Positions 1 to 8,862 of a DNA stretch of 64,000 nucleotides are shown here, piece after piece. The stretch is from Planctomycetota bacterium (GTDB lineage Bacteria; Planctomycetota; UBA1135; GCA-002686595), in NCBI GenBank assembly GCA_012959785.1, contig DUCM01000014.1:62001-126000 (forward strand), read 5' to 3'. Numbering within the stretch: the first letter of the stretch is position 1; every line of letters begins with the position of its first letter. The notes beneath the pieces were generated by a model, which saw only the letters and a list, made by a program, of their open reading frames with translations, was not told where the DNA came from and did not search any database. A program made the position numbers and the translations under genes.

Positions 1-627
1 CAACTCCAAAAACCAGGCACGGGCATGCACTCGGTTCTCAGAAAACCCAAACCGCTCCAGGAGAAAGCCGCGCACGCTGTTGGCGCGGGCAATGCTGAGG
101 GCGTGGTTGTTGCCGTTGTGGTTGGGGCCAGCATCATTGGCGTGGCCCTCAATCACGAGGAGTTGGTTGTGTTTGGGTAGCAGCGATGGGGCCAGGCGTT
201 CCAGGTAGGACTTGCCGGCCAGGCTGAGCTCGCTCGAATCGGTGGCGAAGCTAGCAACCTGGGGGTAGGTCAACTCGTCGTGGGGGGCGAGCGAATTCAG
301 TTGCTTGGCCTTGATTAGCTCGAGAGTGCTGGCTTCGGTGTGATCCTCAGCGCGTCGCTCTGGGTCTTCTTCTGGCGGCAGGTTGAACTTGCGGCGCGTG
401 TGGTCGAAGACTTCCTGCTTCTCAACGCCCGAAAGGATGCCGTTCAAGCCATGGGATTTGACGGCCACAATGAAAGACCCCACGCCTTCCGCGAGCAAAC
501 CGGCCTGCTGCTCCTTGGACATGGAGACAAGCAGGATGAAGAAAGTCAGAATCAGCGTCATCATGTCGCAAAAGGACACCATGTACGCCGGAGGCGCCTG
601 CTTGGGAGCGGGTTTGAACTTACCCAT
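1..627 (-). CDS. motB: second MotB-like stator protein (3' end cut by window edge)
   Basis: This is a flagellar stator subunit that anchors MotA to peptidoglycan. Reading the minus strand from ATG at 627 gives an N-terminus MGKFKPAPKQAPPAYMVSFC followed by DMMTLILTFFILLVSMS, the MotB transmembrane helix with its proton-binding Asp near residue 21. The C-terminal part carries an OmpA-type peptidoglycan-binding fold (VIEGHAND, then NNHALSIARANSVRGFL). The gene overlaps the stop of the upstream motB by 8 bases, so the pair is translationally coupled. About 209 codons are visible and the C-terminal end lies beyond base 1. Whether this copy forms a heteromer with the first MotB or a separate stator cannot be decided from sequence. 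Confidence 0.9.
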   Translation of the reverse strand, partial: MGKFKPAPKQAPPAYMVSFCDMMTLILTFFILLVSMSKEQQAGLLAEGVGSFIVAVKSHGLNGILSGVEKQEVFDHTRRKFNLPPEEDPERRAEDHTEASTLELIKAKQLNSLAPHDELTYPQVASFATDSSELSLAGKSYLERLAPSLLPKHNQLLVIEGHANDAGPNHNGNNHALSIARANSVRGFLLERFGFSENRVHARAWFLEL

Positions 628-1405
628 TGGTGTTCTCCGATGCCTGGGCGGGCGCGTTTTTGAGGGCGGCGGCGCGCACCAGGCTCAAGGACACGATGCG
701 GATCTCGACGCGGCGGTTCTTGCGGCGATTCAGAGGCGTGTTGTTGTCCACCAAGGGGCGCATCGAGCCCACGGCGCCGAGTTGAACCTGAAGAGGACTC
801 AGTCCGCTGGCTTCGAGCATGGTCTGCGCCACACTTGCCGCGCGATCGGCAGAGAGGGCGAACTCGTCAGCGTAGGCTTCCGTGGCCAGAAAGTGATCAT
901 CGGTGTGGCCTTCGATGACCAGCGTGTACGGATAGTTCTCGAGCGTGCGTGCGAGTTCGATCACGGCGCCGCGCAGGTACTCCGACAGTTTGGCGGAACC
1001 CGGCATAAAAGCCGCGCGCTTGTCGTAGACGATGCTGATGCCATCCTTGAGGGCCCCGAGTGAAATCTCCACATGCTCGTCATCGTCCTTCTGGCCCATC
1101 GCTTCCATGTTCTCGAGCAACTCTTCGGCCGGACGGCTATGGGGCACGGCCGCGCCACGGACAGCATCCATGGCGTTGATGCGATCCTGAGCGGGTGGTT
1201 TGACAGCGGTGGGACCCTTTGAAGAAGTCAAGGTGCCAGCTGTCCCCAAGAGGTTCGCGTCGGCCTGAAAGGCCTCCAGGGCATCCATGCTGGAGAAGGT
1301 CATCAGCAGGATGAAGAAGGTCACCAGTAGCGAAATCATGTCCGCAAAGGTGACTATCCAGTCGGGTGCGCCGGGCGGCTGGTCGGGTTCGTTCTTGGAG
1401 CTCAC
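620..1405 (-). CDS. motB: MotB stator protein
   Basis: MotB forms the ion channel of the flagellar motor with MotA and binds peptidoglycan. The 261-residue product has a short cytoplasmic N-terminus, then the segment DWIVTFADMISLLVTFFILL with the conserved Asp of the channel near residue 22. A periplasmic linker follows, then an OmpA/MotB domain (VIEGHTDD about residue 164, later LSADRAASVAQTML and NRRKNRRVEIRI). It starts 18 bases after motA and ends inside the start of a second motB-like gene. Length and domain order are normal for the family. Confidence 0.95.
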   Translation of the reverse strand: MSSKNEPDQPPGAPDWIVTFADMISLLVTFFILLMTFSSMDALEAFQADANLLGTAGTLTSSKGPTAVKPPAQDRINAMDAVRGAAVPHSRPAEELLENMEAMGQKDDDEHVEISLGALKDGISIVYDKRAAFMPGSAKLSEYLRGAVIELARTLENYPYTLVIEGHTDDHFLATEAYADEFALSADRAASVAQTMLEASGLSPLQVQLGAVGSMRPLVDNNTPLNRRKNRRVEIRIVSLSLVRAAALKNAPAQASENTNG

Positions 1406-1423
1406 AGGGACACTCGCGGAAAC

Positions 1424-2191
1424 TCAGAGTTCCACGGCCTCCCGCAGGGTCGGAGCCAGGAAGCCCTTGAGCTTCTCCTTGATCAGGGCGGGCTTTTCGC
1501 CGGACTGGATCGCGACGATGCCTTCGATCATCAGGTCGCGCAATAGACTCTCGTTGCCAGCCAGGATTTCCAACTTACCACTGAGGGGCAAGAAGACCAT
1601 GTTTGACAACATGGCGCCGTAGAGCGTGGTCAACAGCGCGGTCGCCATACCGACACCAATCATCGATGGGTCGGAGAGGTTTTGGAGCATCTGCACCAGA
1701 CCGACAAGGGTTCCAATCATTCCGAAAGCCGGAGCGAAGGCACCCATTTGGTCCATGATTTTTTTGCCAACGCCGTGTCGTTGGCGTTGCCAGTCCGCTT
1801 CGAGCTCCATGATGTCGCGCACAGTGTCGGCACCAAAGCCGTCGATGACGAGTTGGATGCCTTTGGCGAAGAAGGAGTCGTCGACTTCTTGTAGCTTGCT
1901 CTCTAAAGCCAAGAGACCTTCCTTGCGAGCGAGGTTTGCGTACTCGACGATGCGCTCGATTTCTTCAGAAGGAGTGCCGGTCTTGTTGAAGGCCGTGATC
2001 ATCATGACCCTTGCGATCGACTTCACCTCAGACAAGGGGAAGTTGACCATGGTCACTGCAAATGTGCCGCCGAAAACGATCACGAGCGAGGGCACATTGA
2101 TGAAGATTGCAACCCCACCAGGGCCGGTGGCCATGGCGAAGATCACCAGGCCGAAGGCCATGATGGTGCCGAGGATTGTCGCGAGGTCCAT
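1424..2191 (-). CDS. motA: MotA stator protein
   Basis: MotA is the proton-channel partner of MotB in the flagellar stator. The 255-residue protein starts MDLATILGTIMAFGLVIFAM and shows four hydrophobic segments, a cytoplasmic domain with the conserved charged stretch around residues 85-100 (SEEIERIVEYANLARKEG), and the typical AFGMIGTLVGLVQML helix followed by MATALLTTLYGAMLSN. It is first in a motA-motB-motB set at the end of the flagellar operon. It is separated from the MotE-like gene by 138 bases that contain a candidate sigma-28 promoter, so it may be transcribed independently as a late gene. Confidence 0.96.
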   Translation of the reverse strand: MDLATILGTIMAFGLVIFAMATGPGGVAIFINVPSLVIVFGGTFAVTMVNFPLSEVKSIARVMMITAFNKTGTPSEEIERIVEYANLARKEGLLALESKLQEVDDSFFAKGIQLVIDGFGADTVRDIMELEADWQRQRHGVGKKIMDQMGAFAPAFGMIGTLVGLVQMLQNLSDPSMIGVGMATALLTTLYGAMLSNMVFLPLSGKLEILAGNESLLRDLMIEGIVAIQSGEKPALIKEKLKGFLAPTLREAVEL

Positions 2192-2233
2192 GAGGGTGCT
2201 TGTGGGCGCTTGTGGTGCTGCCGCCAGATCTTT

Positions 2234-2260
2234 CTATCGGCAGTCTGGGGTCTGGGCTTG
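2234..2260 (-). promoter_or_regulatory. candidate sigma-28 promoter of motA
   Basis: On the minus strand the bases read CAAG, 15 spacer bases, then GCCGATAG, against the flagellar sigma-28 consensus TAAA-N15-GCCGATAA. The predicted start is about 35 bases before the motA ATG. The same spacing occurs before flgM in this window. The -10 element matches 7 of 8 bases; the -35 element is weaker. Confidence 0.5.
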
Positions 2261-2329
2261 ATCCCCCAATTTTGGGTGAGCCAAGCGTAAGCCGTGCTTT
2301 ATCAGATAGTTACAGCGACGGGGTAGCTC

Positions 2330-3049
2330 TCAGAGTGTCTCGCTCACCCTGCGGTAGGCATCCATGAAGGCCTTGCGTAATTCCGGGGGCTCCAGCAGGC
2401 GCAGGATCTCACCTGCTGCAGTGGGGCCCAGGGCCCGCATCAAGAGCGCAGCATCCTCGGGCGTCTCGTTGGCCAGCATGCTGGCGTTGATCTCGGGCTC
2501 GCCGCCCTTGTAGAGTTCGGCTTGGGCTTCCCAGCCGGCCAATTCGCGGCTCCTTTCGGCGGCTTCGTCACGCTCCAATTCGGCGTAGCGCAACTCCAGG
2601 TCGCCTTCCATGTCTTCGAGTTTGGTTCGGATGTCGGCCAACTCGTTGTATTTCTCCTGCAAGGTCTTCTCCCACTCATCGAGCTCTAGCTCGCGGGCGC
2701 GCAGGGTGCCGAGAAGCTCGCGGTTTTCCTGGAACTTCGCCTTCAGTTCATCCTGCAGAGAGCGCAGCTCGGTGCCCGTAAATGGTGAAGGCACCATCCA
2801 AGCTCCGAGTAGCCCAGCTTGGCGCTCGAGGGCGTCTTGGCCACTGATGGCGGGCTCTTCGTTGGCAACTCGAGGCTCTTCAGAAGTTCTTGTTGTTCCA
2901 GGAGCCACGGCGGGCGCGTCAAAGAAGGCGCCGATTCCGGCTACCTGGTGCATGGGTGTTCCAGAAAGAGCAGCAATTCCCGTGAAGGAGCCAAGGAACA
3001 GTGAAAAGCCACCGAGGCCAAAGAGGCCGTACTTGAGGATCTTGTGCAT
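2330..3049 (-). CDS. MotE-like coiled-coil flagellar protein (MgtE N-domain type)
   Basis: The 239-residue protein has one N-terminal membrane segment (KYGLFGLGGFSLFLGSFTGI), a proline/alanine linker, a long charged coiled coil at about residues 85-175 (LQDELKAKFQENRELLGTLR onward), and a C-terminal helical domain. That last domain (NETPEDAALLMRALGPTAAG, then ILRLLEPPELRKAF) resembles the MgtE intracellular N-domain found in MotE, a chaperone for the stator. Position between fliJ and motA matches MotE genes in other bacteria. Assignment rests on architecture and place rather than strong similarity. Confidence 0.7.
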   Translation of the reverse strand: MHKILKYGLFGLGGFSLFLGSFTGIAALSGTPMHQVAGIGAFFDAPAVAPGTTRTSEEPRVANEEPAISGQDALERQAGLLGAWMVPSPFTGTELRSLQDELKAKFQENRELLGTLRARELELDEWEKTLQEKYNELADIRTKLEDMEGDLELRYAELERDEAAERSRELAGWEAQAELYKGGEPEINASMLANETPEDAALLMRALGPTAAGEILRLLEPPELRKAFMDAYRRVSETL

Positions 3050-3061
3050 GAGAAATCCGTG

Positions 3062-3550
3062 TTAGTCGGGAGTCGTGCGAGAAAAACCAACCCGCAAAAA
3101 GTCTTGTCCTCCGCGCGCTGCGCGCTCGGAGGCGATCTGATCCATTTGTTGTGCTTCGGAGCGTTCAAGGTTGAGTCGGTGGCGCTGGCGCGCCTTGGTC
3201 TCCAGGCGCCCAAGCCCCTCCAATTCGACGCGCAGAGCCTGCCAGGGCTCTCGCTTGGCTTCTGCTTCGTTGCGCCGCTCCGCAACCCGCAAGCAGACAG
3301 CTTTCAGGTATTCAGCCAGGCTCGCGATCGTGTCACAGATGCTCAAGATCTTGAGCGGCTCCAGGCGCGTTTCGGATTGCGCGCGCCCCAAGAGCAAATA
3401 GGCCTGGTCAATGTCTTGTTCCGCCATGAGGCGTTGCTGTTCCGCCAGGCGAACTTCGTGTTCGGCTGCTGCCCACTCAGCTTGAGCTGCTCGTTCTTCA
3501 ACGCGCCGCACCCGGGCGAGACGCTCGAGATTGAATTCAAAGCGTTTCAA
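3062..3550 (-). CDS. fliJ: FliJ flagellar export chaperone
   Basis: FliJ is the coiled-coil stalk of the export ATPase FliI and recycles export chaperones. The 162-residue product is almost wholly charged heptad helix, beginning with the family signature MKRFEFNLERLARVRRVEER and ending before a short disordered tail. It overlaps the end of fliI by 4 bases (ATGA-type coupling) and precedes the MotE-like gene, as in many fli operons. Confidence 0.85.
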   Translation of the reverse strand: MKRFEFNLERLARVRRVEERAAQAEWAAAEHEVRLAEQQRLMAEQDIDQAYLLLGRAQSETRLEPLKILSICDTIASLAEYLKAVCLRVAERRNEAEAKREPWQALRVELEGLGRLETKARQRHRLNLERSEAQQMDQIASERAARGGQDFLRVGFSRTTPD

Positions 3551-4869
3551 CCGACTGCCCCCGGACCACGGGCCACGAGGTCAAGCATGGCCAGGGTCTC
3601 ATCGAGAGTCGATAGCTCGTCGGCGTGCTGACGCAGGAAGAGCTCGATGGCGGGCATGCGCTGGATGGCAGCATCCAGTTTTTGGTTGGTTCCCGGCTTG
3701 TAGGCGCCGATCTCGACGAGGTCGCGTCCGTCCTTCCAAGCCGCCAACAATTGGCGCAGCTCTTGAGCCGAGTGCCGGTGCTCTTCCGAGGTCAACACAG
3801 CCATCAAGCGCGAGAGGCTGCCGAGCACATCGACCGCTGGAAAGTGGCCGGCTTGCGCAAGTTCGCGGGATAGGAAAATGTGCCCGTCGAGTAGGCCTCG
3901 CAGGGTGTCGGCCACGGGCTCGTTGGGGTCGTCACCATCTAGCAAAATGGTGAGCATGCCGGTGATGCTGCCTTTTTCCGTGCGTCCCATGCGCTCGACG
4001 AGTTTTGGGACCGTGGCGAAGAAGCTGGGCGGATAGCCACGCACCGTGGGCGGTTCACCAGCAGCCAGGCCGATCTCGCGACAGGCGGCGGCAAAACGAG
4101 TGACCGAATCCATCACCATCAGCACGCTCTTTCCCTGATCACGGAAGTGTTCAGCGACAGTCATGGCAACAAAAGGAGCCAAGAAGCGCTCGATGGGAGC
4201 CCGGTCCGAGGTGGCCACGACCAAGACGGACTTTGAGCGGCCGTTTTCGCCGAGAACATCTTCCACGAAGGAGCGAACCTCACGGCCGCGCTCACCCACG
4301 AGCGCAACCACAACCACGTCGGCGTCGGTGCCGCGGGTGATTTGACCGAGGAGCGAGGACTTGCCCACGCCGGAGCCCGAGAAGATTCCCATTCTCTGGC
4401 CGCGACCCACGGTGTTCAGGGCGTCGATGACTCGCACACCGGTTTGTAATGGTTCACAAATGCTGGGCCGTTGCAACGGATCGGGGGCTGCCTGACGAAC
4501 AGGGCGGGTTTCTTCGGCGCGGATTTTGGGACCACCGTCGATAGGCAGGCCGAAACCGTCGATCACGCGGCCGAGAAGTTCGTTACTGACCGAAATTGAG
4601 AAAGGGCGGCCCAGGGCCGTGACAACATTCATGGGCGCGATGCCTTCGAGGTCGCCATGGGGCATGAGCAGGGTGCTGCTGCCGCGGAAGCCGACGACTT
4701 CAGCATCGATGGCGCCGTGCTTATCGCGCTCGATGCGGCACATTTCGCCCAGGGCAGCGGGCACGCCCGCAGCCTCGACCAGGACGCCAGAGACGATGTC
4801 TACCAAGCCACGGTAGACGGGCAGCGATCCCTTGCGAAAGTGGTCGCGACAACGGTCGAGGCTCAACAA
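3547..4869 (-). CDS. fliI: FliI flagellum-specific export ATPase
   Basis: FliI is the hexameric ATPase that powers unfolding and delivery of flagellar substrates to the export gate. The 440-residue protein has the F1-beta-like fold with Walker A GSGVGKSS ending about residue 172 and Walker B VLMVMDSVTRFA. It also has the T3SS ATPase stretch GEPPTVRGYPPSFFATVP and a C-terminal helical domain. The start codon is TTG (two TTG codons lie in tandem) overlapping the fliH stop, with GAGG seven bases upstream. Its neighbours are fliH upstream and fliJ downstream. Confidence 0.97.
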   Translation of the reverse strand: MLSLDRCRDHFRKGSLPVYRGLVDIVSGVLVEAAGVPAALGEMCRIERDKHGAIDAEVVGFRGSSTLLMPHGDLEGIAPMNVVTALGRPFSISVSNELLGRVIDGFGLPIDGGPKIRAEETRPVRQAAPDPLQRPSICEPLQTGVRVIDALNTVGRGQRMGIFSGSGVGKSSLLGQITRGTDADVVVVALVGERGREVRSFVEDVLGENGRSKSVLVVATSDRAPIERFLAPFVAMTVAEHFRDQGKSVLMVMDSVTRFAAACREIGLAAGEPPTVRGYPPSFFATVPKLVERMGRTEKGSITGMLTILLDGDDPNEPVADTLRGLLDGHIFLSRELAQAGHFPAVDVLGSLSRLMAVLTSEEHRHSAQELRQLLAAWKDGRDLVEIGAYKPGTNQKLDAAIQRMPAIELFLRQHADELSTLDETLAMLDLVARGPGAVG

Positions 4870-5420
4870 GAGGAAACCTCGGCGAGTATGCGTTCGCGAA
4901 TAGCTGCGGCGCAGGCGTCCATGTCACGAACGAGGAGCCCTCCGCTTGTGTGCAGTTGAACGTCACCGCGACGCACTGTGGGGTCAGCCTCAATGGTGGT
5001 TCCCGTGCGAAAGGGGACGCTCTCGAGTTGGATGGCGTCATCGGGGTGCACATGCAAGGCCATGGCGCCTGGAGCGTGACCAGCTTCAGCGATGGTGGTG
5101 CGCACGATGGCGGTGATGTCGTAGTTTTTCGCCACGAGCTCGACTCGCAACAACTCTTGCAGCACTTCAACGGAAAGTAGCGCGGCCGTTTCAGCTAACC
5201 GCTCGCTCATCTCGGCACGCATCTCCTCGAGCGCCGCCGTGGCCTGGTCCAGGGCCTTGGCTGAGAATTGACCGGCGTCGAAGAGGCCCTTGGCATAGGC
5301 CGCTTCTTTGAGGGCGGTCTCACGATTGCTTTCGAGGAGGACCCCAAACTCCTCAAGGGAGCCTTCCACAGCACGCACCCGAGTGGGCTGCTGGGCGAGC
5401 TTGACGGCTGCTTTCCTCAA
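4863..5420 (-). CDS. fliH: FliH regulator of the export ATPase
   Basis: FliH binds FliI and FliN and positions the ATPase at the export gate. The 185-residue product has an N-terminal coiled coil (KALDQATAALEEMRAEMSER) and a C-terminal V-ATPase-E-like domain with HVHPDDAIQL and a terminal strand containing GGLLVRDMDACAAAIRERIL. It starts at TTG, overlapping the fliG stop as TTGA, and ends within the tandem TTG start of fliI. Coupled translation with both neighbours is therefore likely. Confidence 0.88.
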   Translation of the reverse strand: MRKAAVKLAQQPTRVRAVEGSLEEFGVLLESNRETALKEAAYAKGLFDAGQFSAKALDQATAALEEMRAEMSERLAETAALLSVEVLQELLRVELVAKNYDITAIVRTTIAEAGHAPGAMALHVHPDDAIQLESVPFRTGTTIEADPTVRRGDVQLHTSGGLLVRDMDACAAAIRERILAEVSSC

Positions 5421-6439
5421 GAAACCAACTCCTCCCCACCGCGCGAGGGTGAGAATTCTCCGGAGTCAATCAGGGCATGAACCGCTCTGAGCAGTTCTCC
5501 TCGGGCGGCCATAACTTCGGACATGGGCACTGCGCCAGCGAGCTCACGCTCTTCTTCCACCATGGCCTTGACCCGAGTGGAGAGGTTGTTCTTGATGCTG
5601 TCTTCCACCTCGGAAGAACAGGCCTTGAGCGAAACAGCCAGGGTGCGCGTGTCGATCGAAGCCAGAATCTTCTGCATCGAACGGTTATCAACATCGGCGA
5701 GATCGGTCCAGGTGAACATGAACTCCCGAATCTCGGTGACCATGTCCTCATTCTCCTTTTCCAAGCTCTCGAGAACACTGCGCTCGAGATCAGAGGCGGT
5801 GAAGTTCAGCATCTCGGCGATGCTCTTCAGGCGCGCCGACGGATCTGGCGCGACAGGACCCAGGGCAATCTGTGAGATTCTCTCTTCGAGGTTCTTGGCG
5901 ATACTCTTCAGGGTGCCGATGGGCGGGGCGTTCAAGGTGGCCATCTTGGTTACCGCAGCGAGGGCGAAATCGGTATCGAGAACGGCCACGATGCTGGCCG
6001 AAACGCCGGGATCGAGGTGGCTCAAGACGATGGCTGCCGTTGAGGGTGTTTCCTCGGAGAGTGCGCGGGCGATGGACTCGGGTAGATGGTCTTCAACGCC
6101 TGCGAATGGCTGTTCTTGGGCTCGCCGCTCACGAATGCCAGCGATCAGCTCGTTGGCTCGTTCGGCCCCGAAGGCTCCGTCGAGCAAGACATACAACTGG
6201 GAAGGGTCGGGGGCCGTGACCTTGGGAGGTGTGTTGACGGCAACGGCCAGGTCCGAGTAGAGGCGGTCCACGGCCTCGGAGTCCGCGAAGTCCTCGCCGA
6301 TCTCGGTCATTGCGGCAGCAACATCGGAGACGATGTCCTCATCGAGATGGCGCATCACTTCCAGAGCAGCTTCGCGCTCCAAGCTGAGCAAGAATGCAGC
6401 AACGCGGTGTGCGCCTCCTGTGGCCCTTGAATCGGTCAC
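5417..6439 (-). CDS. fliG: FliG motor switch protein
   Basis: FliG is the rotor torque protein that contacts the MS ring (N-domain), FliM (middle) and MotA (C-domain). The C-terminal part (NRSMQKILASIDTRTLAVSL, then MSTRVKAMVEEE-like NLSTRVKAMVEEERELAGAV) carries the usual charged torque helix. I choose GTG at 6439, which overlaps the fliF stop as GTGA and has GGAG seven bases upstream. This gives about 340 residues beginning VTDSRATGGAHRVAAFLLSL. A longer reading from 6478 would run 42 bases into fliF and adds a sequence without family features. Confidence 0.95.
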   Translation of the reverse strand: MTDSRATGGAHRVAAFLLSLEREAALEVMRHLDEDIVSDVAAAMTEIGEDFADSEAVDRLYSDLAVAVNTPPKVTAPDPSQLYVLLDGAFGAERANELIAGIRERRAQEQPFAGVEDHLPESIARALSEETPSTAAIVLSHLDPGVSASIVAVLDTDFALAAVTKMATLNAPPIGTLKSIAKNLEERISQIALGPVAPDPSARLKSIAEMLNFTASDLERSVLESLEKENEDMVTEIREFMFTWTDLADVDNRSMQKILASIDTRTLAVSLKACSSEVEDSIKNNLSTRVKAMVEEERELAGAVPMSEVMAARGELLRAVHALIDSGEFSPSRGGEELVS

Positions 6440-8019
6440 TTGTTGGCTCCAGTGGTTGCAGTTTCTTCGGCGGCCCACTGGGCCAGAATCTCGCTCACGC
6501 GCTCGGGTTTGGTGCGCACCAGTTCTTCGATCTGAACACGAGCGAGGAGTTCGAGCTCTGTCTCGCTCAGGTGTTCGCTCTCGCCATCAGGCCCAAATCC
6601 TCCGAGGTTTCCTTCTTGGGCGGCGCCGCCATCCTGCTTGTTTGAAGTGCTACGCAGGGTCTTGAGTAGCACGAACACGAAAGCCAGGCCAGCGAAGAGC
6701 TCGACTCCGTGGGTCAAGAGCAGCTCCACATACTCGTTGGGCGCCGCGACTGGTTCGAGCACCACAAGTGGAACTGGGTTGCCCTCGGTGTCGCGTTCCA
6801 CAGAAGCCAGGGCAATTTGCAACGAATGGTATACGTCTCGATCGGAGACAAAGCCAACAGCCGCCTTGACCATCTTGTTGAGGTCTTCAAGTTTGTCAGC
6901 AGGCACACTCTGGTCGACAACCAGGGCCACGCTCAAGCGTTGGATCTTGGGTGCTCGACTGATGCGGTGTTCTGTTTCGCGGCCGACCTCGGAGCGCGTG
7001 ACCGTGCTGGACGATTTCTTGGCTGTCGGGCTGGAGTTGGCTCCACCTCCCACACCAGCGTTCTTGACGCCAAAGTCTTGGGTTACATTGGAGGAAACGC
7101 CCGCCGCACCGCCGACGCCTGCTCCGTTGGGCAATTTGGTTTCCTCGGTGGTCTTGCTGTTGTAGGTCGGCTGGCCAGACAGAGCACCTTCCTTGATTGA
7201 TTCGGTTTCGTCAAAGATCCAATCAGAACTGACCGTCACCGAGGCCAGTCCCGGGCCGAGAGCCAAGCGCAGTTGTTGATTGGCCTTGCGCTCGGCTTCG
7301 TTTTCAAACCTGCGCTTCTGCTCGAAGAGATCACCGGTATTGGGGCCGTTGGTCATGCTGTCGCCATCGTGAAGAAGAACCCCACTTTCATCGAGAATGG
7401 TGATGTTCTCGATGGGTACATTGAAGCGACTGCGGACGAGGGTAGCGACATTGCGTGCTTCAGAGGAATTGAGCGTGGTGCCGTAGCGCAAACCCAGAGT
7501 CACCGAAATTGTGGGCGGCGTGTCCCGCCGAAAGGGCGAGCGCTGTCGTTTGGATCCAACCACCGTGGCGCGTTCCACCGAGTCGAGGGTTTCGAGCAGC
7601 TTTTCGCATTCCTGCCACTCGCGCTTGCTCATCATCAACTCGCGCTCGCCAGCCGAGAGGAAAGCGCTCTGGGCGCCACCCGAGGAAGTTTGAATGCCCT
7701 TGTTTTCAAGTTGGTAGCCGCCGCGGGCGACCTGCGCCTCAGCCGCGATAGCGTCGGATGAGTCCACCCAGATGCTGTACGGCGCAGGGGGCGGGGATGA
7801 CTTGAAAGGGATGCCTGCTTCGGCGAGTGCGGTCTTGTAAGAGGCTGACTGGGCAGCCGAGAGTCCCGAGAAATGCTCGACAAAGTCGGGTCGATTGGCA
7901 TACCAGCCGGAGACGCCAACGACCGCGAGGATCATGGTCATTGACAGCACGAGGGTGATCTTCGTCGAAGCGGTGGCCGCCAGGAATTGATCCAGGAGTT
8001 GTGTGAATCGTTCTTTCAT
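6436..8019 (-). CDS. fliF: FliF MS-ring protein
   Basis: FliF builds the inner-membrane MS ring and houses the export gate. The 527-residue product has a first membrane helix at about 19-40 and two YscJ/FliF ring-building domains. A Gly/Ser-rich low-complexity insertion follows at about 300-345, then a second membrane helix at about 436-454 and a cytoplasmic tail ending in an acidic helix (ELLARVQIEELVRTKPERVS) of the type that binds FliG. The gene follows fliE by 9 bases and is coupled to fliG. Confidence 0.96.
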   Translation of the reverse strand: MKERFTQLLDQFLAATASTKITLVLSMTMILAVVGVSGWYANRPDFVEHFSGLSAAQSASYKTALAEAGIPFKSSPPPAPYSIWVDSSDAIAAEAQVARGGYQLENKGIQTSSGGAQSAFLSAGERELMMSKREWQECEKLLETLDSVERATVVGSKRQRSPFRRDTPPTISVTLGLRYGTTLNSSEARNVATLVRSRFNVPIENITILDESGVLLHDGDSMTNGPNTGDLFEQKRRFENEAERKANQQLRLALGPGLASVTVSSDWIFDETESIKEGALSGQPTYNSKTTEETKLPNGAGVGGAAGVSSNVTQDFGVKNAGVGGGANSSPTAKKSSSTVTRSEVGRETEHRISRAPKIQRLSVALVVDQSVPADKLEDLNKMVKAAVGFVSDRDVYHSLQIALASVERDTEGNPVPLVVLEPVAAPNEYVELLLTHGVELFAGLAFVFVLLKTLRSTSNKQDGGAAQEGNLGGFGPDGESEHLSETELELLARVQIEELVRTKPERVSEILAQWAAEETATTGANK

Positions 8020-8028
8020 CAGCTTGAA

Positions 8029-8391
8029 TCAGACGCTCATCCGCATGATTTCGCGGTAGGCGTCGACGAACTTGTTACGGACAGCGAGGGAAAACTTAAA
8101 GCTGAGATCGGCTTGCTTGATTTGTGCCGCAACCTCATGGAATTCGGTGATTTTTCCAGATGTGATTCCATCAACGAGCTTGTCGCTGAGTTGAACCTGG
8201 TGGTTGATCTGCTCAAGGCCTTGATTGAGCTTGGAACCAAAACCGGTCCCGTCGACAGCAGCCTCTTCGGCACCTGAGTTGATGCGAGACTGTGCTTCGC
8301 TAAGGCGCTGGGCAGCCTCGGCTTGGCGCTGAAGGGCGGCCTTGATGCCGTCCATCGCGCTGCCGCCTCCTGATCCAATTCCGCCAACCAT
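8029..8391 (-). CDS. fliE: FliE hook-basal body adaptor
   Basis: FliE joins the MS ring to the rod. The 120-residue protein has a glycine/serine-rich N-terminus and the conserved C-terminal half (SFKFSLAVRNKFVDAYREIM RMSV-type ending), typical of FliE. It lies in the standard order flgB-flgC-fliE-fliF. The start at 8391 gives a normal family length. Confidence 0.92.
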   Translation of the reverse strand: MVGGIGSGGGSAMDGIKAALQRQAEAAQRLSEAQSRINSGAEEAAVDGTGFGSKLNQGLEQINHQVQLSDKLVDGITSGKITEFHEVAAQIKQADLSFKFSLAVRNKFVDAYREIMRMSV

Positions 8392-8418
8392 GATGAAACC
8401 TCTGGAAAGGAGTGTGGG

Positions 8419-8859
8419 TTACTGAGCCAGGCGCAGGGCACGCTCGGCCATTTGAACGAAGATGTCTTGCGCCTTGAGGTTGGCCTCATAGGCGCGCACG
8501 GCTGTCATCAGGTCGGCCATCTCTTTCATCGTGTTGACATTTGGCAGGCGCACGATTCCGTCAGCGTTGGCATCGGGATGAGTTGGATCGGAAATCTCCT
8601 CAAAGGGAGTTTTGAAGTCTCCTTCGATCTTGGAGACGCGAACACCCTCGGACACCGAAGCGCCGTTGGACAACTCGCGCAGAATCGGCTCGAAGTGAAC
8701 TACCTGGCGTCGGTAGGGCTGGGGCTCCACCGAGCCCGGCATGCGCGTGGTGTTGGCGTTGGCGATGTTCTTCGAAATTGTATCGATGCGTGCGCGCTCG
8801 GCCGAGAGACCCGATGCCGTGGCACGAAAACCAGAGAACAAGTTGCGGATAGAACTCAT
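8419..8859 (-). CDS. flgC: FlgC proximal rod protein
   Basis: FlgC is a proximal rod subunit exported by the flagellar system. The 146-residue protein begins with the rod/hook N-terminal motif (RNLFSGFRATASGLSAERAR then ISKNIANANTTR) and ends in the matching C-terminal helix (VRAYEANLKAQDIFVQMAER ALRL). It is 3 bases after flgB. Length and both terminal motifs are normal. Confidence 0.95.
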   Translation of the reverse strand: MSSIRNLFSGFRATASGLSAERARIDTISKNIANANTTRMPGSVEPQPYRRQVVHFEPILRELSNGASVSEGVRVSKIEGDFKTPFEEISDPTHPDANADGIVRLPNVNTMKEMADLMTAVRAYEANLKAQDIFVQMAERALRLAQ

Positions 8860-8862
8860 GGT

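Noticed and set aside
383-1063. 226-codon open frame on the plus strand
   Set aside because: It is a shadow across the two motB genes with no family features.
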